DNA of 64,000 nt from Barrientosiimonas humi (GTDB lineage: Bacteria; Actinomycetota; Actinomycetes; Actinomycetales; Dermatophilaceae), in contig NZ_VFOK01000001.1 in assembly GCF_006716095.1 (NCBI RefSeq), positions 1,519,375-1,583,374 of the forward strand. Direction: 5' to 3'. Position numbers and translations under genes: made by a program. Of this stretch, positions 55,310-64,000 are shown piece by piece. The first letter of the stretch is position 1; each line of letters starts with the position of its first letter. The notes beneath the pieces were generated by a model that saw nothing but the letters and a program-made list of their open reading frames with translations, was not told the origin of the DNA and did no database searches.

Positions 55310-55960
55310 TCAGGTCGGGTCCTCGCCGCGGCTGAGCCGGTCCCAGTCGGACTCCTGCGGTGTCGCGCGGTCGCTCTCGTCGGCGTCGGCGTCGCCGGCG
55401 GGGCTGTCGTAGCGCGCGGTCAGCCCGCCCCAGTGCCGGGCGCTGACCAGGGCCGCGAGGCCGCACAGCACGAGCACCGCTCCGGCGACCAGCGCCACGA
55501 TCACCCACGCGGTCGGCGACCCGGTCGCCTCGATCGAGCCGGTGCGCCCGGTCTGTGCCGCGGCCTGCTCCCCGACCACCCCGGCGGCGTCGGTGAGCAC
55601 CGGGAGCGACAGAGCCACGACGAGCACCCCTGCCAGCGCCAGCGCCACCGCCCCGATGCGGCGCACGATGCGCCCGCCGGTGAGCGCCGCGAGCATCGCG
55701 GCCGCCGCGACCAGTGCTGCGGCGATCACCCCGCCCGCCGCGTCGCGACCGCTCACCCCGACGCTGCTGGTCGCGAGCACGGCGTCGCTCACCTGCCCGT
55801 CGACCCAGGTGCGTCCGCCGCTCGCCAGCAGCACGACGACCGTCACGGCGGTGACCGCCACGAGCATCCCCTTGGGGACCCCGCGCGACTCCCGCGACTG
55901 CTGCGGCTGCTGCGGCTCCCGCGCGGACTCGTCGTGCTGCACCTGCGGTTCCTCGGTCAT
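55310..55960 (-). CDS. Trp-region conserved membrane protein (Trp_oprn_chp family)
   Basis: 216 residues, four membrane segments (about 30-47, 79-95, 103-124 and 151-172). The segment RTWVDGQVSD after the first helix and the end WDRLSRGEDPT are typical of the actinobacterial family annotated as trp region conserved hypothetical membrane protein (Trp_oprn_chp). Its function is unknown; transport of an aromatic precursor has been a guess. The ATG at 55960 overlaps the trpE stop (ATGA). The 115-nt gap to the next gene (55195-55309) contains no clear promoter. Confidence 0.85.
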   Translation of the reverse strand: MTEEPQVQHDESAREPQQPQQSRESRGVPKGMLVAVTAVTVVVLLASGGRTWVDGQVSDAVLATSSVGVSGRDAAGGVIAAALVAAAAMLAALTGGRIVRRIGAVALALAGVLVVALSLPVLTDAAGVVGEQAAAQTGRTGSIEATGSPTAWVIVALVAGAVLVLCGLAALVSARHWGGLTARYDSPAGDADADESDRATPQESDWDRLSRGEDPT

Positions 55961-57531
55961 ACCGGCTCTGCCTCCGACTCGGTCAGCGCGCGCATCCCGG
56001 ACGCGGTCGAGACCGCGTGGATCGCCGCGGCGGCCTTGGAGATCGTCTCCTGGTACTCCGCCTCGGGGACCGAGTCGGCCACGATGCCCGCGCCCGCCTG
56101 CACGTGGGCCACCCCGTCGCGCAGCACCGCCGTGCGGATCGCGATGGCCAGGTCGAGGTCGCCGGCGAAGTCCAGATAGCCGACGACGCCGCCGTAGATC
56201 CCGCGCCGGGTGCCCTCAAGCCGCTCGATGATCTGCATCGCGCGCGGCTTGGGCGCCCCCGAGAGAGTGCCGGCCGGGAAGGTCGCGACGAGCACGTCGT
56301 ACGCACTGCGCCCGGGCGCGAGGCTCCCGACCACGGTCGACTCCAGGTGCATGATGTGGCTGTAGTGGCGCACCTGCATGAACTCCACGGTGTCGACCGT
56401 GCCGGCCGAGCAGACCCGCTGCAGGTCGTTGCGCGACAGGTCGACGAGCATCAGGTGCTCGGCGCGCTCCTTGGGGTCGGCCGCGAGCTCGTCGGCCAGT
56501 TCCTGGTCCTCCTCGGGCGTCTTGCCGCGCGGGCGGGACCCGGCGATCGGGTGGGTGATGACCCGGTCCCCCGTCACCTTGACCAGCGCCTCGGGGCTGG
56601 AGCCGACGACGTCGTACGTCCCGCCGGCCGGGTGCGCCAGGCGCAGGAAGTACATGTACGGGCTCGGGTTGGCCGTGCGCAGCACCCGGTAGACGTCGAG
56701 GCCGTCGGCCTCGCACGGCACGCTGAACCGCTGCGACACCACGATCTGGAAGGCCTCGCCGGAGCGGATCTCCTCCTTGCAGGTCTCGACCATGTCGTGG
56801 AACTGCTCGCGGGTGTGGGTGCTGGTGGGCTCCAGGCGTACGTCGTGGGGCACCGCCACCGTCGAGTCGGCGGGGCGGGCCAGGTCGGTCGCCATCGCGT
56901 CCAGCCGGCGCACGGCGTCGGCGTAGGCCTGCTCGACCCGCTCGTCGGTGTCGTCGTGGTTGACGGCGTTGGCGACCAGCAGCAGCGAGGCGTCGCGGTG
57001 GTCGAGCACGGCGAGGTCGGTGGCGAGCATCATCGCGAGCTCGGGCAGCTGCAGCTCGTCGCGGGCGGTGTCGCCGAGCCGCTCCCAGCGGCGCACGGCG
57101 TCGTAGCCGATGGTGCCCACGAGGCCGCCGGTCAGCGGCGGCAGGCCCGGGATGGGCGGGGTGGCGAGCGCGGCGACCGTGTCGCGCACCGCGTCGGTGG
57201 GCGCGCCGTCGGTCGGGACGCCCACGGGCGGCTCGCCGATCCAGTGCGCCGCGCCGTCGACCTCGGTCAGGGTGGCGCTGCTCGCGACGCCGACGATGGA
57301 GTAGCGCGACCACACGCCACCGTGCTCGGCCGACTCCAGGAGGAAGGTGCCGGGGCGGCCGGCGGCGAGCTTGCGGTAGACGCCCAGGGGCGTCTCGGCG
57401 TCGGCCAGCAGCCGGCGTACGACGGGGATGACGCGCCGGTCGCGCGCCAGCTCGGCGAACTGCTGCGCGGTCGGCCAGGTCCGGCCCCACCCCAGGTCGG
57501 CGTGCAGGTCGGCTCCGCCGGGCGAGCTCAT
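55957..57531 (-). CDS. trpE: Anthranilate synthase component I
   Basis: 524 residues. The N-terminal lobe has [19 protein letters not shown], with the LLES feedback element and the SRYS pocket, so tryptophan inhibition is expected. The catalytic lobe has [88 protein letters not shown] and [19 protein letters not shown]. It makes anthranilate from chorismate with ammonia from a separate TrpG, which is not in the window. The start ATG 57531 overlaps the hisI stop (ATGA). Confidence 0.97.
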   Translation of the reverse strand: MSSPGGADLHADLGWGRTWPTAQQFAELARDRRVIPVVRRLLADAETPLGVYRKLAAGRPGTFLLESAEHGGVWSRYSIVGVASSATLTEVDGAAHWIGEPPVGVPTDGAPTDAVRDTVAALATPPIPGLPPLTGGLVGTIGYDAVRRWERLGDTARDELQLPELAMMLATDLAVLDHRDASLLLVANAVNHDDTDERVEQAYADAVRRLDAMATDLARPADSTVAVPHDVRLEPTSTHTREQFHDMVETCKEEIRSGEAFQIVVSQRFSVPCEADGLDVYRVLRTANPSPYMYFLRLAHPAGGTYDVVGSSPEALVKVTGDRVITHPIAGSRPRGKTPEEDQELADELAADPKERAEHLMLVDLSRNDLQRVCSAGTVDTVEFMQVRHYSHIMHLESTVVGSLAPGRSAYDVLVATFPAGTLSGAPKPRAMQIIERLEGTRRGIYGGVVGYLDFAGDLDLAIAIRTAVLRDGVAHVQAGAGIVADSVPEAEYQETISKAAAAIHAVSTASGMRALTESEAEPV

Positions 57532-57890
57532 CCGGCGGTGGCTTCGAGGTCGTGCGCGAAGCAGCTGAGCTCACCGGTGTGGCAGGCCGCGCCGTGCTGG
57601 TCGACCTGCACGAGCAGCGCGTCGCCGTCGCAGTCGAGCGACACCGAGCGCACCAGCTGGACGTGGCCGGAGGTGTCGCCCTTGCGCCAGTACTCCTCGC
57701 GGCTGCGGGACCAGAAGGTCACCCGCCCCTCGGTGAGGGTGCGGCGCAGCGCCTCGTCGTCCATCCAGCCCAGCATCAGGACCTCACCGGTGTCGTGCTG
57801 CTGGATCACGGCAGCGACGAGGCCGTCGGCGTCACGCTTGAGCGCGTCGGCGATGTCGGCCGGCAGGGTCGATACGGCGTTGTCCGTCAC
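57528..57890 (-). CDS. hisI: Phosphoribosyl-AMP cyclohydrolase
   Basis: 120 residues. It opens the purine ring of PR-AMP in histidine synthesis. [57 protein letters not shown] (zinc/magnesium ligands) and CHTGELSCF (zinc Cys) are all present. The start GTG 57890 is 6 nt behind a CACAAT -10-like box, suggesting a leaderless mRNA that leads the hisI-trp operon. An in-frame extension upstream to 57959 is not conserved. The hisI-trpE junction is the usual actinomycete arrangement, tying histidine and tryptophan genes together. Confidence 0.95.
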   Translation of the reverse strand: MTDNAVSTLPADIADALKRDADGLVAAVIQQHDTGEVLMLGWMDDEALRRTLTEGRVTFWSRSREEYWRKGDTSGHVQLVRSVSLDCDGDALLVQVDQHGAACHTGELSCFAHDLEATAG

Positions 57891-57896
57891 AGGTTC

Positions 57897-57902
57897 ATTG
57901 TG
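57897..57902 (-). promoter_or_regulatory. -10-like box CACAAT, candidate leaderless promoter of hisI-trp
   Basis: CACAAT on the minus strand ends 6 nt before GTG 57890. It is weaker than the TAGGCT boxes elsewhere in the window. No leader peptide or T-box is visible in front of the operon. Confidence 0.35.
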
Positions 57903-58040
57903 CAGCGGGCGGCCGACCCACCCTCGCCGTGGGGGTACCCGCGGGCGAGCGAACCTCACTACGGTGGCGGGAATGGGATCGGAGCGGGCATCTCACCTGG
58001 TGTCGGCCATCCCCGAGGGACCGAGTCCGAGGAGGACGAC

Positions 58041-61000
58041 GTGGGCAACTCAACGATCTGGTGGATCCTGGGCGTTCTTGTTCTGCTGCTCATCATCCTG
58101 ATCGCGGTCTGGCTCGCCAAGCGGGCCGCGCGCAAGCGCGAGGAGGTGGAGTGGCAGCTGGACCGCGACCGCAAGACGCGTGAGTCGCGCGAGCGTGTCG
58201 ACACGGCCCGTACGCCGGAGTCGGGTCCCGCAGCCGCGGCCGGCGCTGCCGGTGCGGCCGGTGCCGGCGCCGCAGGTGCGGCCGGGCTGGGGGCGGCTGC
58301 GCGGGCGGACCGGGACGAGCGGGGCGACCGCGACGACCGTGACGACTCGCTGGGGCGTGACGAGCGGCTCGGACGTGACGACTCGCCGGGGCGTGACGAG
58401 CAGCTCGGACGTGACGACTCGCTGGGGCGTGACGACGTGACCGCGCGGGGCGACCGCGACAACGTGACCGCGCGGGGCGACCGCGACGACGTGACCGCGC
58501 GGGGTGACCGCGACGCTCTGGGCAACGACGGGCTGCGCGGCGACGGGCTCGGCGACGAAGGTCTGGACGGGCGCGCCGACGACGGTGACGCCCGCGACGG
58601 CGGACACCTCGGCGGCCGGGGGCTCGAGGGCTCCGCGGGTCGCCCCACCCACGTCGGCGACGCGACCTCGGGCCCCGACACCGGGCGCGACGGTCTGGGC
58701 GGCAGCGGTCTCGACGGGCGCGCTGGTGACGGTGACGCCCGCGACGGCGGACACCTTGAGGGACGCGGCCTCGGCGGCGTCGGCTCCGGGACCCGCTCGG
58801 GGACCACGGGTGCCGCGGGCGCGGCCGGTGCCGGCGCACTCGGTGCTGGTGCCGCCGCCGGCACGGCCGCGGGTGGCACCGGCCGGGGCTCGACCGGCGC
58901 CGACCGGGACGACGTGGCGCTCACCCCCGACCGGGACTCCGACTCCGACCGTGCGTTCTTCGGCGACGACGACGACGTGCGCTCCCCCGACAGCCGGGTG
59001 GAGGAGGTCGAGGTCGACGAGACCACCGCCATCACCGACCGGGTGCCGATCCGCGGGTCGTCCGACGAGCGAGGCGGGGACCGCGCGGGTTCCTTCGGTG
59101 GCAACGCCGACCGCACCGGCACGTTCGGTGGCAACACCGAGCGGACGGGCACGTTCGGCAGCGAGCGCGACGCTGACCGCACGAGCACGTTCGGCAGCGA
59201 CCGCGACACCGACCGGACCAGCACCTTCGGCAGCGACCGCGACACCGACCGCACCAGCACGTTCGGCAGCGACCGCGACGCTGACCGCACCAGCACGTTC
59301 GGCGGTGACCAGGGCCTCGGCGAGGACCGTGGCCTCGGCGAGGACCGGGGCCTCGGCGACGCGCAGGCTTCGCGCCTGGGCGAGGACTCCCGAGGTGGCT
59401 CGACCTTCGGGGCCGGCACCGGTCGTACGGCGGGGTCGGTGGACGACGGGTTCGGCTCGGTCGACCGGGCCGACGACCTGGTCGCGGACCGGGGTACGCC
59501 CGACGACCCGGCGCGGCAGCCGGGCCAGATCTCGCCGGCGCCGAGCACGTTCGAGCCGGGCGACGGCAGGAACGCGAACGAGCGCGGCTGGAACCCGCCC
59601 GGGACGCGCGACCCGGGTGACGTCTCGGAGACCGTGGTCGTCGAGGAGGAGTCGACGACGTGGGCGAGCGGCCCCGCGACCGGCGACGCGCACCGCACCG
59701 GTGACGCGCTCGGCGGCGACACCGAGACCGGGAGCGGCCAGGGCCTGACCCCGGCCACCGGCGGCCGCAGCCTGGGCGATCGTGACGCGGGCAGCCTCGG
59801 TGCTACCGGCACGGGACGCACCGACACGGGACGCACCGACACCGGCGCGCCGGGCACGGACGACCGTTCGGGCTGGGGTACCGGCGCGGCCGGTGTGGGC
59901 ACCCTCGGCGCGGGCGCGGCCGGTGCCGCAGCTGGTGCTGCCGGTGGCCGCCGCGACGGTGGCGCCGACCCCGACCCGCAGCTGCGCGACGAGGGCCGGC
60001 ACAACCCGGACTGGGCGGGCCCCGCCGACACGACCAGCGACCTCGGTGGCTCCCGCTCCGGCCTGGGCGAGACGGGCATGCCTGCGGCGCAGCAGCCGTA
60101 CGACGCCCAGCGCCCCGGCGAGCCCGCCGACCGCGGTCTCGGCTCGGACCAGGCCGACCGCGGCTCCCACGACGACCGTGGGGTGGGCGGCTTCGGTGCT
60201 GGCTCCGGCGGCGCGGGTGGCACCGGATCTGGCGCCGGCTCGTCCGGCTCGTCCGGCTCGTTCGGTGACGAGCGCGGGACCGGCGGCTTCGCCAGCTCCG
60301 GTGCACGGACGACCGATGGCGACGAGCGTGGCACCGGCGGTTTCCGCACCCACTCGCCCGCGGGCGGCGCCGACGAGGACGAGTCGGGCAGCGGCTTCAC
60401 CAGCCCGAACTCCCCCGACGGCGACAACCGCGGGACGCGCGGGATCGCCACGCCTGGCGCGTCCGGCACCCCCGGCGCCGCGGGTACCGGCCAGAGCGGT
60501 ACGGGCGGCTTCACCAGCCCGAACTCCCCCGGCGGGGACCTGGCGGGCTCGGGTGGCTACACCGGCCCGGGTACGCCCGGCACCGGCACCACCGGCACCG
60601 GCCAGAGCGGTACGGGCGGCTTCACCAGCCCGAACTCCCCCGGCGGGGACCAGGCGGGCTCGGGTGGCTACACCACGACGGGTACGCCCGGCACCGGCCA
60701 GACCGGCACCGGCCAGAGCGGCGCGGCTGGTGACACCGGCACGGGCGAGCCGTCGACCGGCCAGCGGCTCAACGAGATCCGCAGCAAGGTGCAGGGTGAG
60801 GTGAAGGACCGCTGGACCCGACCGGGTCAGGACGGGCAGTCGCCGAGCGACAAGTTCAGCCACCTGCGCGAGCGGGTGGAGGGCGAGGTGCGCAACCGGA
60901 TGCAGAACCGCCCCGGCGGTGACACCGGCGGCGGCAACGCCCCCGACGCCGCAGGCACCAGTGGTGCACCTGGCACCCCGGGTACGCCCGGCGCGGCTGG

Positions 61001-61220
61001 TACGCCCGGCGCGGGGAGCGGTGGTTACGGCACCGGGACCGGCACGGGCACCGGCGCTGGGCACGGCACCGGTCAGGGCACCGGCACCGGCCCCGGCGCA
61101 GGTGGCAACCAGGGCAGCGGCAGCGGTCTGCGCGACCGGGTCGAGGGCGAGGTCCGCGACCGGCTGCAGGAGGGCATCCGCCGCTTCCGCAACCGGGGCG
61201 GTCAGGGCCCCGGCCAGTAG
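58041..61220 (+). CDS. Membrane-anchored, intrinsically disordered tandem-repeat protein, 1059 aa
   Basis: The start GTG 58041 lies behind GAGGAGGA. One membrane segment (about 6-28, WWILGVLVLLLIILIAVWL) is followed by a Lys/Arg-rich stop-transfer (KRAARKREE), predicting a long cytosolic domain. The rest is Gly/Asp/Arg/Thr/Ser-rich, with almost no hydrophobic core and no cysteine. It has repeat blocks: VTARGDRD x3 (~132-155), a GRADDGDARDGGHLGGRGL block x2, TFGSDRDTDRTS-type 12-mers x4 (~370-422), GLGEDR x3 and SGTGGFTSPNSPGGD x3 (~785-880). The C-terminus has three copies of RV(E/Q)GEV(R/K)xR in helix-forming segments (~910-1050). No known family recognised; the composition suits a scaffold or condensate-forming protein. 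Codon use matches the genome, so transfer is not indicated. Confidence 0.8.
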   Translation: MGNSTIWWILGVLVLLLIILIAVWLAKRAARKREEVEWQLDRDRKTRESRERVDTARTPESGPAAAAGAAGAAGAGAAGAAGLGAAARADRDERGDRDDRDDSLGRDERLGRDDSPGRDEQLGRDDSLGRDDVTARGDRDNVTARGDRDDVTARGDRDALGNDGLRGDGLGDEGLDGRADDGDARDGGHLGGRGLEGSAGRPTHVGDATSGPDTGRDGLGGSGLDGRAGDGDARDGGHLEGRGLGGVGSGTRSGTTGAAGAAGAGALGAGAAAGTAAGGTGRGSTGADRDDVALTPDRDSDSDRAFFGDDDDVRSPDSRVEEVEVDETTAITDRVPIRGSSDERGGDRAGSFGGNADRTGTFGGNTERTGTFGSERDADRTSTFGSDRDTDRTSTFGSDRDTDRTSTFGSDRDADRTSTFGGDQGLGEDRGLGEDRGLGDAQASRLGEDSRGGSTFGAGTGRTAGSVDDGFGSVDRADDLVADRGTPDDPARQPGQISPAPSTFEPGDGRNANERGWNPPGTRDPGDVSETVVVEEESTTWASGPATGDAHRTGDALGGDTETGSGQGLTPATGGRSLGDRDAGSLGATGTGRTDTGRTDTGAPGTDDRSGWGTGAAGVGTLGAGAAGAAAGAAGGRRDGGADPDPQLRDEGRHNPDWAGPADTTSDLGGSRSGLGETGMPAAQQPYDAQRPGEPADRGLGSDQADRGSHDDRGVGGFGAGSGGAGGTGSGAGSSGSSGSFGDERGTGGFASSGARTTDGDERGTGGFRTHSPAGGADEDESGSGFTSPNSPDGDNRGTRGIATPGASGTPGAAGTGQSGTGGFTSPNSPGGDLAGSGGYTGPGTPGTGTTGTGQSGTGGFTSPNSPGGDQAGSGGYTTTGTPGTGQTGTGQSGAAGDTGTGEPSTGQRLNEIRSKVQGEVKDRWTRPGQDGQSPSDKFSHLRERVEGEVRNRMQNRPGGDTGGGNAPDAAGTSGAPGTPGTPGAAGTPGAGSGGYGTGTGTGTGAGHGTGQGTGTGPGAGGNQGSGSGLRDRVEGEVRDRLQEGIRRFRNRGGQGPGQ
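59100..59310 (+). repeat. Tandem 36-bp repeats encoding TFGSDRDTDRTS units
   Basis: Two shorter TFGGN-type units are followed by about four 36-bp units differing by a few bases. Third-position changes between units are few, so the array is recent or homogenised by recombination; copy number may vary between strains. Confidence 0.85.
60500..60720 (+). repeat. Repeats encoding SGTGGFTSPNSPGGD units
   Basis: Two nearly identical ~111-bp blocks (the second starting about 60600) share long exact stretches, and a more diverged related block lies near 60390. They encode Gly/Thr/Ser/Pro-rich linkers of the disordered protein. Confidence 0.8.
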
Positions 61221-61248
61221 GCCGCCTGCCCCGCCGACCCCGTCGGTC

Positions 61249-61299
61249 CGAAGGCCGTCGGTCGAGCCCGCCTCACGGTGGGCCGGCCGGCGGCCTTCG
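61249..61299. terminator. Nested hairpin after the disordered-protein gene
   Basis: The outer 9-bp arms CGAAGGCCG / CGGCCTTCG enclose a second stem (GCCCGCC / GGTGGGC). It begins 29 nt after the stop at 61220. Confidence 0.65.
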
Positions 61300-61365
61300 C
61301 CGTTCCCCGGGGCGAACGATGGGACTGGCCGCGGTCGCGAGCTCCCAGGGTCAACCCGGGCCTCA

Positions 61366-61516
61366 GACCGTTCACCAGTGAACGAAATGCGGAGGCGACC
61401 TCCCGGGATGCCGGGCACGGACGTACCAGACCGTTCACCAGTGAACGAAATGCGGAGGCGACCTCCCGGGATGCCGGGCACGGACGTACCAGATCGTTCA
61501 CCAGTGAACGAAATGC
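61366..61516. repeat. Dyad-repeat array C: three copies, 63-bp period (inverted relative to arrays A and B)
   Basis: Copies at 61366-61390, 61429-61453 and 61492-61516 share CGTTCACCAGTGAACGAAATGC (dyad CGTTCAC/GTGAACG). The first two are followed by a near-identical linker ending CCCGGGATGCCGGGC. Read on the opposite strand, arrays A and B contain the same order: GTGAACGAAATG, then CCCGGGATTCCGGG. The array fills the convergent gap between the disordered-protein gene (61220) and the ABC exporter (61553). Apart from the hairpin at 61249, this 332-nt gap holds nothing else. Confidence 0.85.
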
Positions 61517-61552
61517 GGAGGGAGCGTCAGAGGGCCGCGGCGGGCACCCGGC

Positions 61553-63359
61553 TCAGCGCTGCTGGCGCGCCCAGGAAGCGTGGAGGCGGGCGTAGACGCT
61601 GTCGGGCTGGCGTACCAGCTCGGCGTGCGGGCCGCGCTGCACCACCCGTCCCTGGTCGACGACGATGACCTCGTCGGCGGCCTCGGCGGTGGAGAGCCGG
61701 TGGGCGATGGCGATGGAGGTGCGGCCGGCGCTCAGTCCGTCGACCGCGCGCTGGATGCGGACCTCGGTGGCCGGGTCGACCGCCGAGGTGGCCTCGTCGA
61801 GCACCAGCAGGTCGGGGTCGGCGAGGTAGGCGCGGGCCAGGGCGACCAGCTGCCGCTCCCCCGCCGACAACGACTCGCCGCGCTGCCCGACCTGGGTGTG
61901 GATGCCGTGCGGCAGCCCGATCGACCCAGTCGCGCAGCCCGAGCTCGGTGAGGGTGAGCAGCACCTGGTCGTCGGTGGCGTCGGGCTGGCCGAAGCGCAG
62001 GTTCGCGAGCAGCGTGTCGTCGAACAGGAAGCCTTCCTGCGGCACCATCACGACCCGGGCGCGCAGCGAGGAGAAACGCACGTCGCGCAGGTCCACCCCG
62101 TCCAGCAGCACGCGGCCGGCGGTGGGGTCCATCAACCGGGTCAGCAGCTTCGCGAGCGTGGTCTTGCCGGAGCCGGTCTCGCCGACGACCGCGATGCGGC
62201 TGCTGGGTTCGATGGTCAGGTCGACGTCGTGCAGCACGGTGCCGCCGCCGGGGTAGGCGAACGACACGTCCTCGAAGTCGACGGTGATCGGTCCGCGGGG
62301 CAGCACGACCCCGTCGTCGCCGGGGTCGCTGACGTCGGCGGGGGTGTCGAGGATGCCGATGACGCGGCGCCAGCCGGCGACGGCGTTCTGCATCTCGTTG
62401 AGGATCTCGGTGGCCGCCTGCACCGGCTGGGTGAACAGGTTGACCAGGAACAGGAACGCCACGAGCTGGCCGAGGGTCAGCTCGCCCCCGGCCGCCAGCC
62501 AGGCGCCCACGGCGAGCACGACCGTGGTCGTCAGCCCGGCGACGAGCTGGCCGGTGCTGAACGCGGCGACCGCGCGCAGCTGAGCGCCGATCGCCGAGCG
62601 GCGGTGAGCGTCGATGGCCCCGTCGATGCGTTCGCCGGTGCGCTCCTGGACCCCGTAGGCCCGGATCGTCTCGGCGCCGACCACCGACTCCGAGACGGCG
62701 GCCAGCATGTCGCCGACCCGCTCGCGCACGCGGGTGTACGCCCGCCCCACGATCACCTGGAAGCGCCGGATCACGAGGAACAGCGGCACGAAGCACAGCC
62801 AGACCACCGCTGTCAGTGGCGGGCTGTAGACCAGCATCAGCACGGTCGCGACCAGCACCTGCCCCACCGACAGGATGAGGATGAGCCCGCCGAACTGCAC
62901 GAACTGGCTGATCGTGTCGACGTCGCTCGTCACCCGCGAGACCAGCGCGCCGCGGCGCTCGCTGCTCTGGGTGAGCACCGACAGGTCGTGCACGTGGCGG
63001 AAGGCCTTGGTGCGCAGCGTCGCGAGACCCGACTCCGAGGCGGTCACCAGCCGCACGTTGACGAAGTACGTCGCGACGGCCGTGCCGAGCACCGCCAGCG
63101 CGGCGAGCAGCACCAGCCGGGTCACCAGGCCCGTGTCGGGTCCGCCGGGCGCGAGGATCCCGCGGTCGAGGGTCTGCTGCACGGCCAGCGGGATCAGCAC
63201 CCGCCCGGCGGTCGCCACGAGGGCGAGCGCCAGGGTGAGCACGAGTCCCTGGCGCAGCTGGGGCGACAGCGCGAACCCCCGCTTGAGGGTCTGCACCGTC
63301 CCGAGGTCGCGGCCGTGGCCGATCGCGCTGGCGTCGGGCGCCACCTGCTCGGCGCTCAC
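61553..63359 (-). pseudogene. ABC exporter half-transporter (catalytic-site subunit) with an apparent 1-nt frameshift
   Basis: Start GTG 63359, overlapping the upstream exporter stop (GTGA). The membrane domain has six segments, with SRVTSDVDTISQFV and EIRAYG-like (AETIRAYGVQ) motifs. The nucleotide-binding domain has Walker A GETGSGKTTLAKLL and the Q-loop MVPQEGFLFDDTL. The frame breaks after LTELGLRDWVDR at about 61916-61918 (GATCGGGCTG on the coding strand). Removing one G restores LPHGIHTQVGQRGESLSAGERQ, then Walker B LLVLDEATSAVD and the H-loop AHRLST, giving a 601-residue protein. The signature is LSAGE instead of LSGGQ. Unless it is a base-call error in a C-run, the product would lose its signature, Walker B and H-loop. 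Confidence 0.8.
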
Positions 63360-64000
63360 CGCTGCACCTCCTGGCGGTCGGGCGCCACCGGCTCCTCGGT
63401 CGCGGCGACGGCGGCGCGCTCGGCCGCCTCCCGGGCGTACGCCGTCACCAGCCGCTGGTAGCCGGCGCACCGGCCCATCAGCTCCTCGTGCGTGCCTCGG
63501 TCGAGCACTCGGCCGTGCTCGAGGTAGATCACGTGGTCGGCCATGCCGATCGTCGACATCCGGTAGGCGACGACGAGCACCGTGATGCCTTCGCTGCGCT
63601 CGCGCAGGCCGTCGAGGATCGCGGTCTCGACGGCCGGGTCGACTGCCGAGGTGGCGTCGTCGAGCACCAGGAGCGCCGGGTCACGAACGACGGCGCGGGC
63701 CAGCGCGATGCGCTGCCGCTGGCCGCCGGAGAGGCTCGCGCCGCGCTCCCCCACGTGGGTCTGCGCGCCGTCGGGCAGCCGGTCGACGAAGCCGCTCGCC
63801 TGCGCCACGTCGAGGGCTCTGCGCACCTGCTCGTCAGTGACGTCGCGCCCCAGGGTGACGTTGCCCTCGACGGTGTCGTCGAACAGGAACGGCGTCTGGG
63901 CCACGAGCGTGGCCACCTCCGGAATGCCGCCGCGCCGGATCTGCCGCAGGTCGACCCCGTCGAGCACGATCTCACCGGTGTCGGGGTCCATCAGCCGCAG
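63356..64000 (-). CDS. ABC exporter half-transporter, degenerate-site subunit (C-terminal part)
   Basis: Only the last 214 codons are in the window; the gene continues beyond 64000. It begins within the nucleotide-binding domain (LRLMDPDTGEIVLDGVDL). The Q-loop region is TLVAQTPFLFDDTVEGN and the canonical signature is ASLSGGQRQRIALARAV. Walker B is LLVLDDATSAVD, with Asp in place of the catalytic Glu. The H-loop reads VAYRMST, with Tyr in place of His. These losses, with a canonical signature, are the pattern of the non-catalytic half of heterodimeric exporters, complementing the neighbouring subunit (DEATS, AHRLST, LSAGE). Related actinomycete pairs export or import lipids and drugs; the substrate is unknown. 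Confidence 0.9.
   Translation of the reverse strand: MRLMDPDTGEIVLDGVDLRQIRRGGIPEVATLVAQTPFLFDDTVEGNVTLGRDVTDEQVRRALDVAQASGFVDRLPDGAQTHVGERGASLSGGQRQRIALARAVVRDPALLVLDDATSAVDPAVETAILDGLRERSEGITVLVVAYRMSTIGMADHVIYLEHGRVLDRGTHEELMGRCAGYQRLVTAYAREAAERAAVAATEEPVAPDRQEVQR

Noticed and set aside
57891-58040. trp leader peptide or T-box ahead of hisI-trpE
   Set aside because: No Trp-codon run, no T-box core sequence; the likely -10 leaves no leader.
58050-61481. Minus-strand open frames opposite the disordered-protein gene
   Set aside because: Ala/Val/Gly- or Ser/Pro-rich mirror of the repeats. The plus strand has a start with GAGGAGGA, a membrane helix with stop-transfer and a terminator after the stop.

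Overview
The window is very GC-rich (roughly 73% by eye), uses GTG and TTG starts freely, links genes by 4-nt ATGA/GTGA overlaps, and carries the usual actinomycete order hisI-trpE-(trp-region membrane protein)-trpC-trpB-trpA-lgt-gltBD-pyk-ANTAR regulator-liv-polA. It is a chromosomal segment of a high-GC actinomycete, most likely in the Micrococcales (Dermacoccaceae/Intrasporangiaceae-like; this placement is a guess). I see no phage, insertion sequence, CRISPR array or replication origin.

Region 1 (1-29.2 kb) is a cell-surface glycan locus. It starts with a heptose-nucleotide module (gmhB, gmhA, hddA). It continues with a stand-alone O-acyltransferase, three large GT-C-type membrane proteins (two AftD/DUF3367-like), two methyltransferases, two GT4 and one GT2 glycosyltransferases, a Wzx-like flippase, a third methyltransferase, three tandem acyltransferase-3/SGNH fusions, a sugar-nucleotide transferase (HddC/ManC-like) and a fourth polytopic membrane protein. 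The simplest reading is that a nucleotide-activated heptose or related sugar is made, assembled on a lipid, flipped, extended outside by polyprenyl-phosphate-sugar GT-C enzymes, then methylated and acylated. Imperfect palindromes of the form YTAC-N6-GTAR lie at almost every promoter region of this locus and suggest one shared regulator or one promoter class.

Region 2 (29.3-41.8 kb) holds a small membrane protein, polA, a hotdog thioesterase, a GNAT acetyltransferase, a Tat-exported Ser/Thr-rich protein, the five-gene branched-chain amino-acid ABC transporter (livJHMGF, with a hairpin after livJ), a PdtaR-type ANTAR regulator and a tRNA-like gene. That tRNA reads as Leu(CAA) but has a short class I variable loop.

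Region 3 (41.9-57.9 kb) is core metabolism on the minus strand: hisI, trpE, two small membrane proteins, trpC, trpB, trpA, a MauE/DoxX protein with a DsbA-like thioredoxin, lgt, gltB, gltD and pyk. Region 4 (58-64 kb) has a 1059-residue membrane-anchored disordered repeat protein and a heterodimeric ABC exporter pair. The ATPase-competent subunit of that pair carries an apparent 1-nt frameshift.

Three convergent intergenic gaps (18.9, 30.0 and 61.4 kb) each hold three copies of one 62-63 bp dyad repeat family. Several genes (polA, pyk, pdtaR, hisI, two membrane/flippase genes and a methyltransferase) have a TANNNT-like -10 box 6-8 nt before the start codon, as expected for leaderless transcripts.
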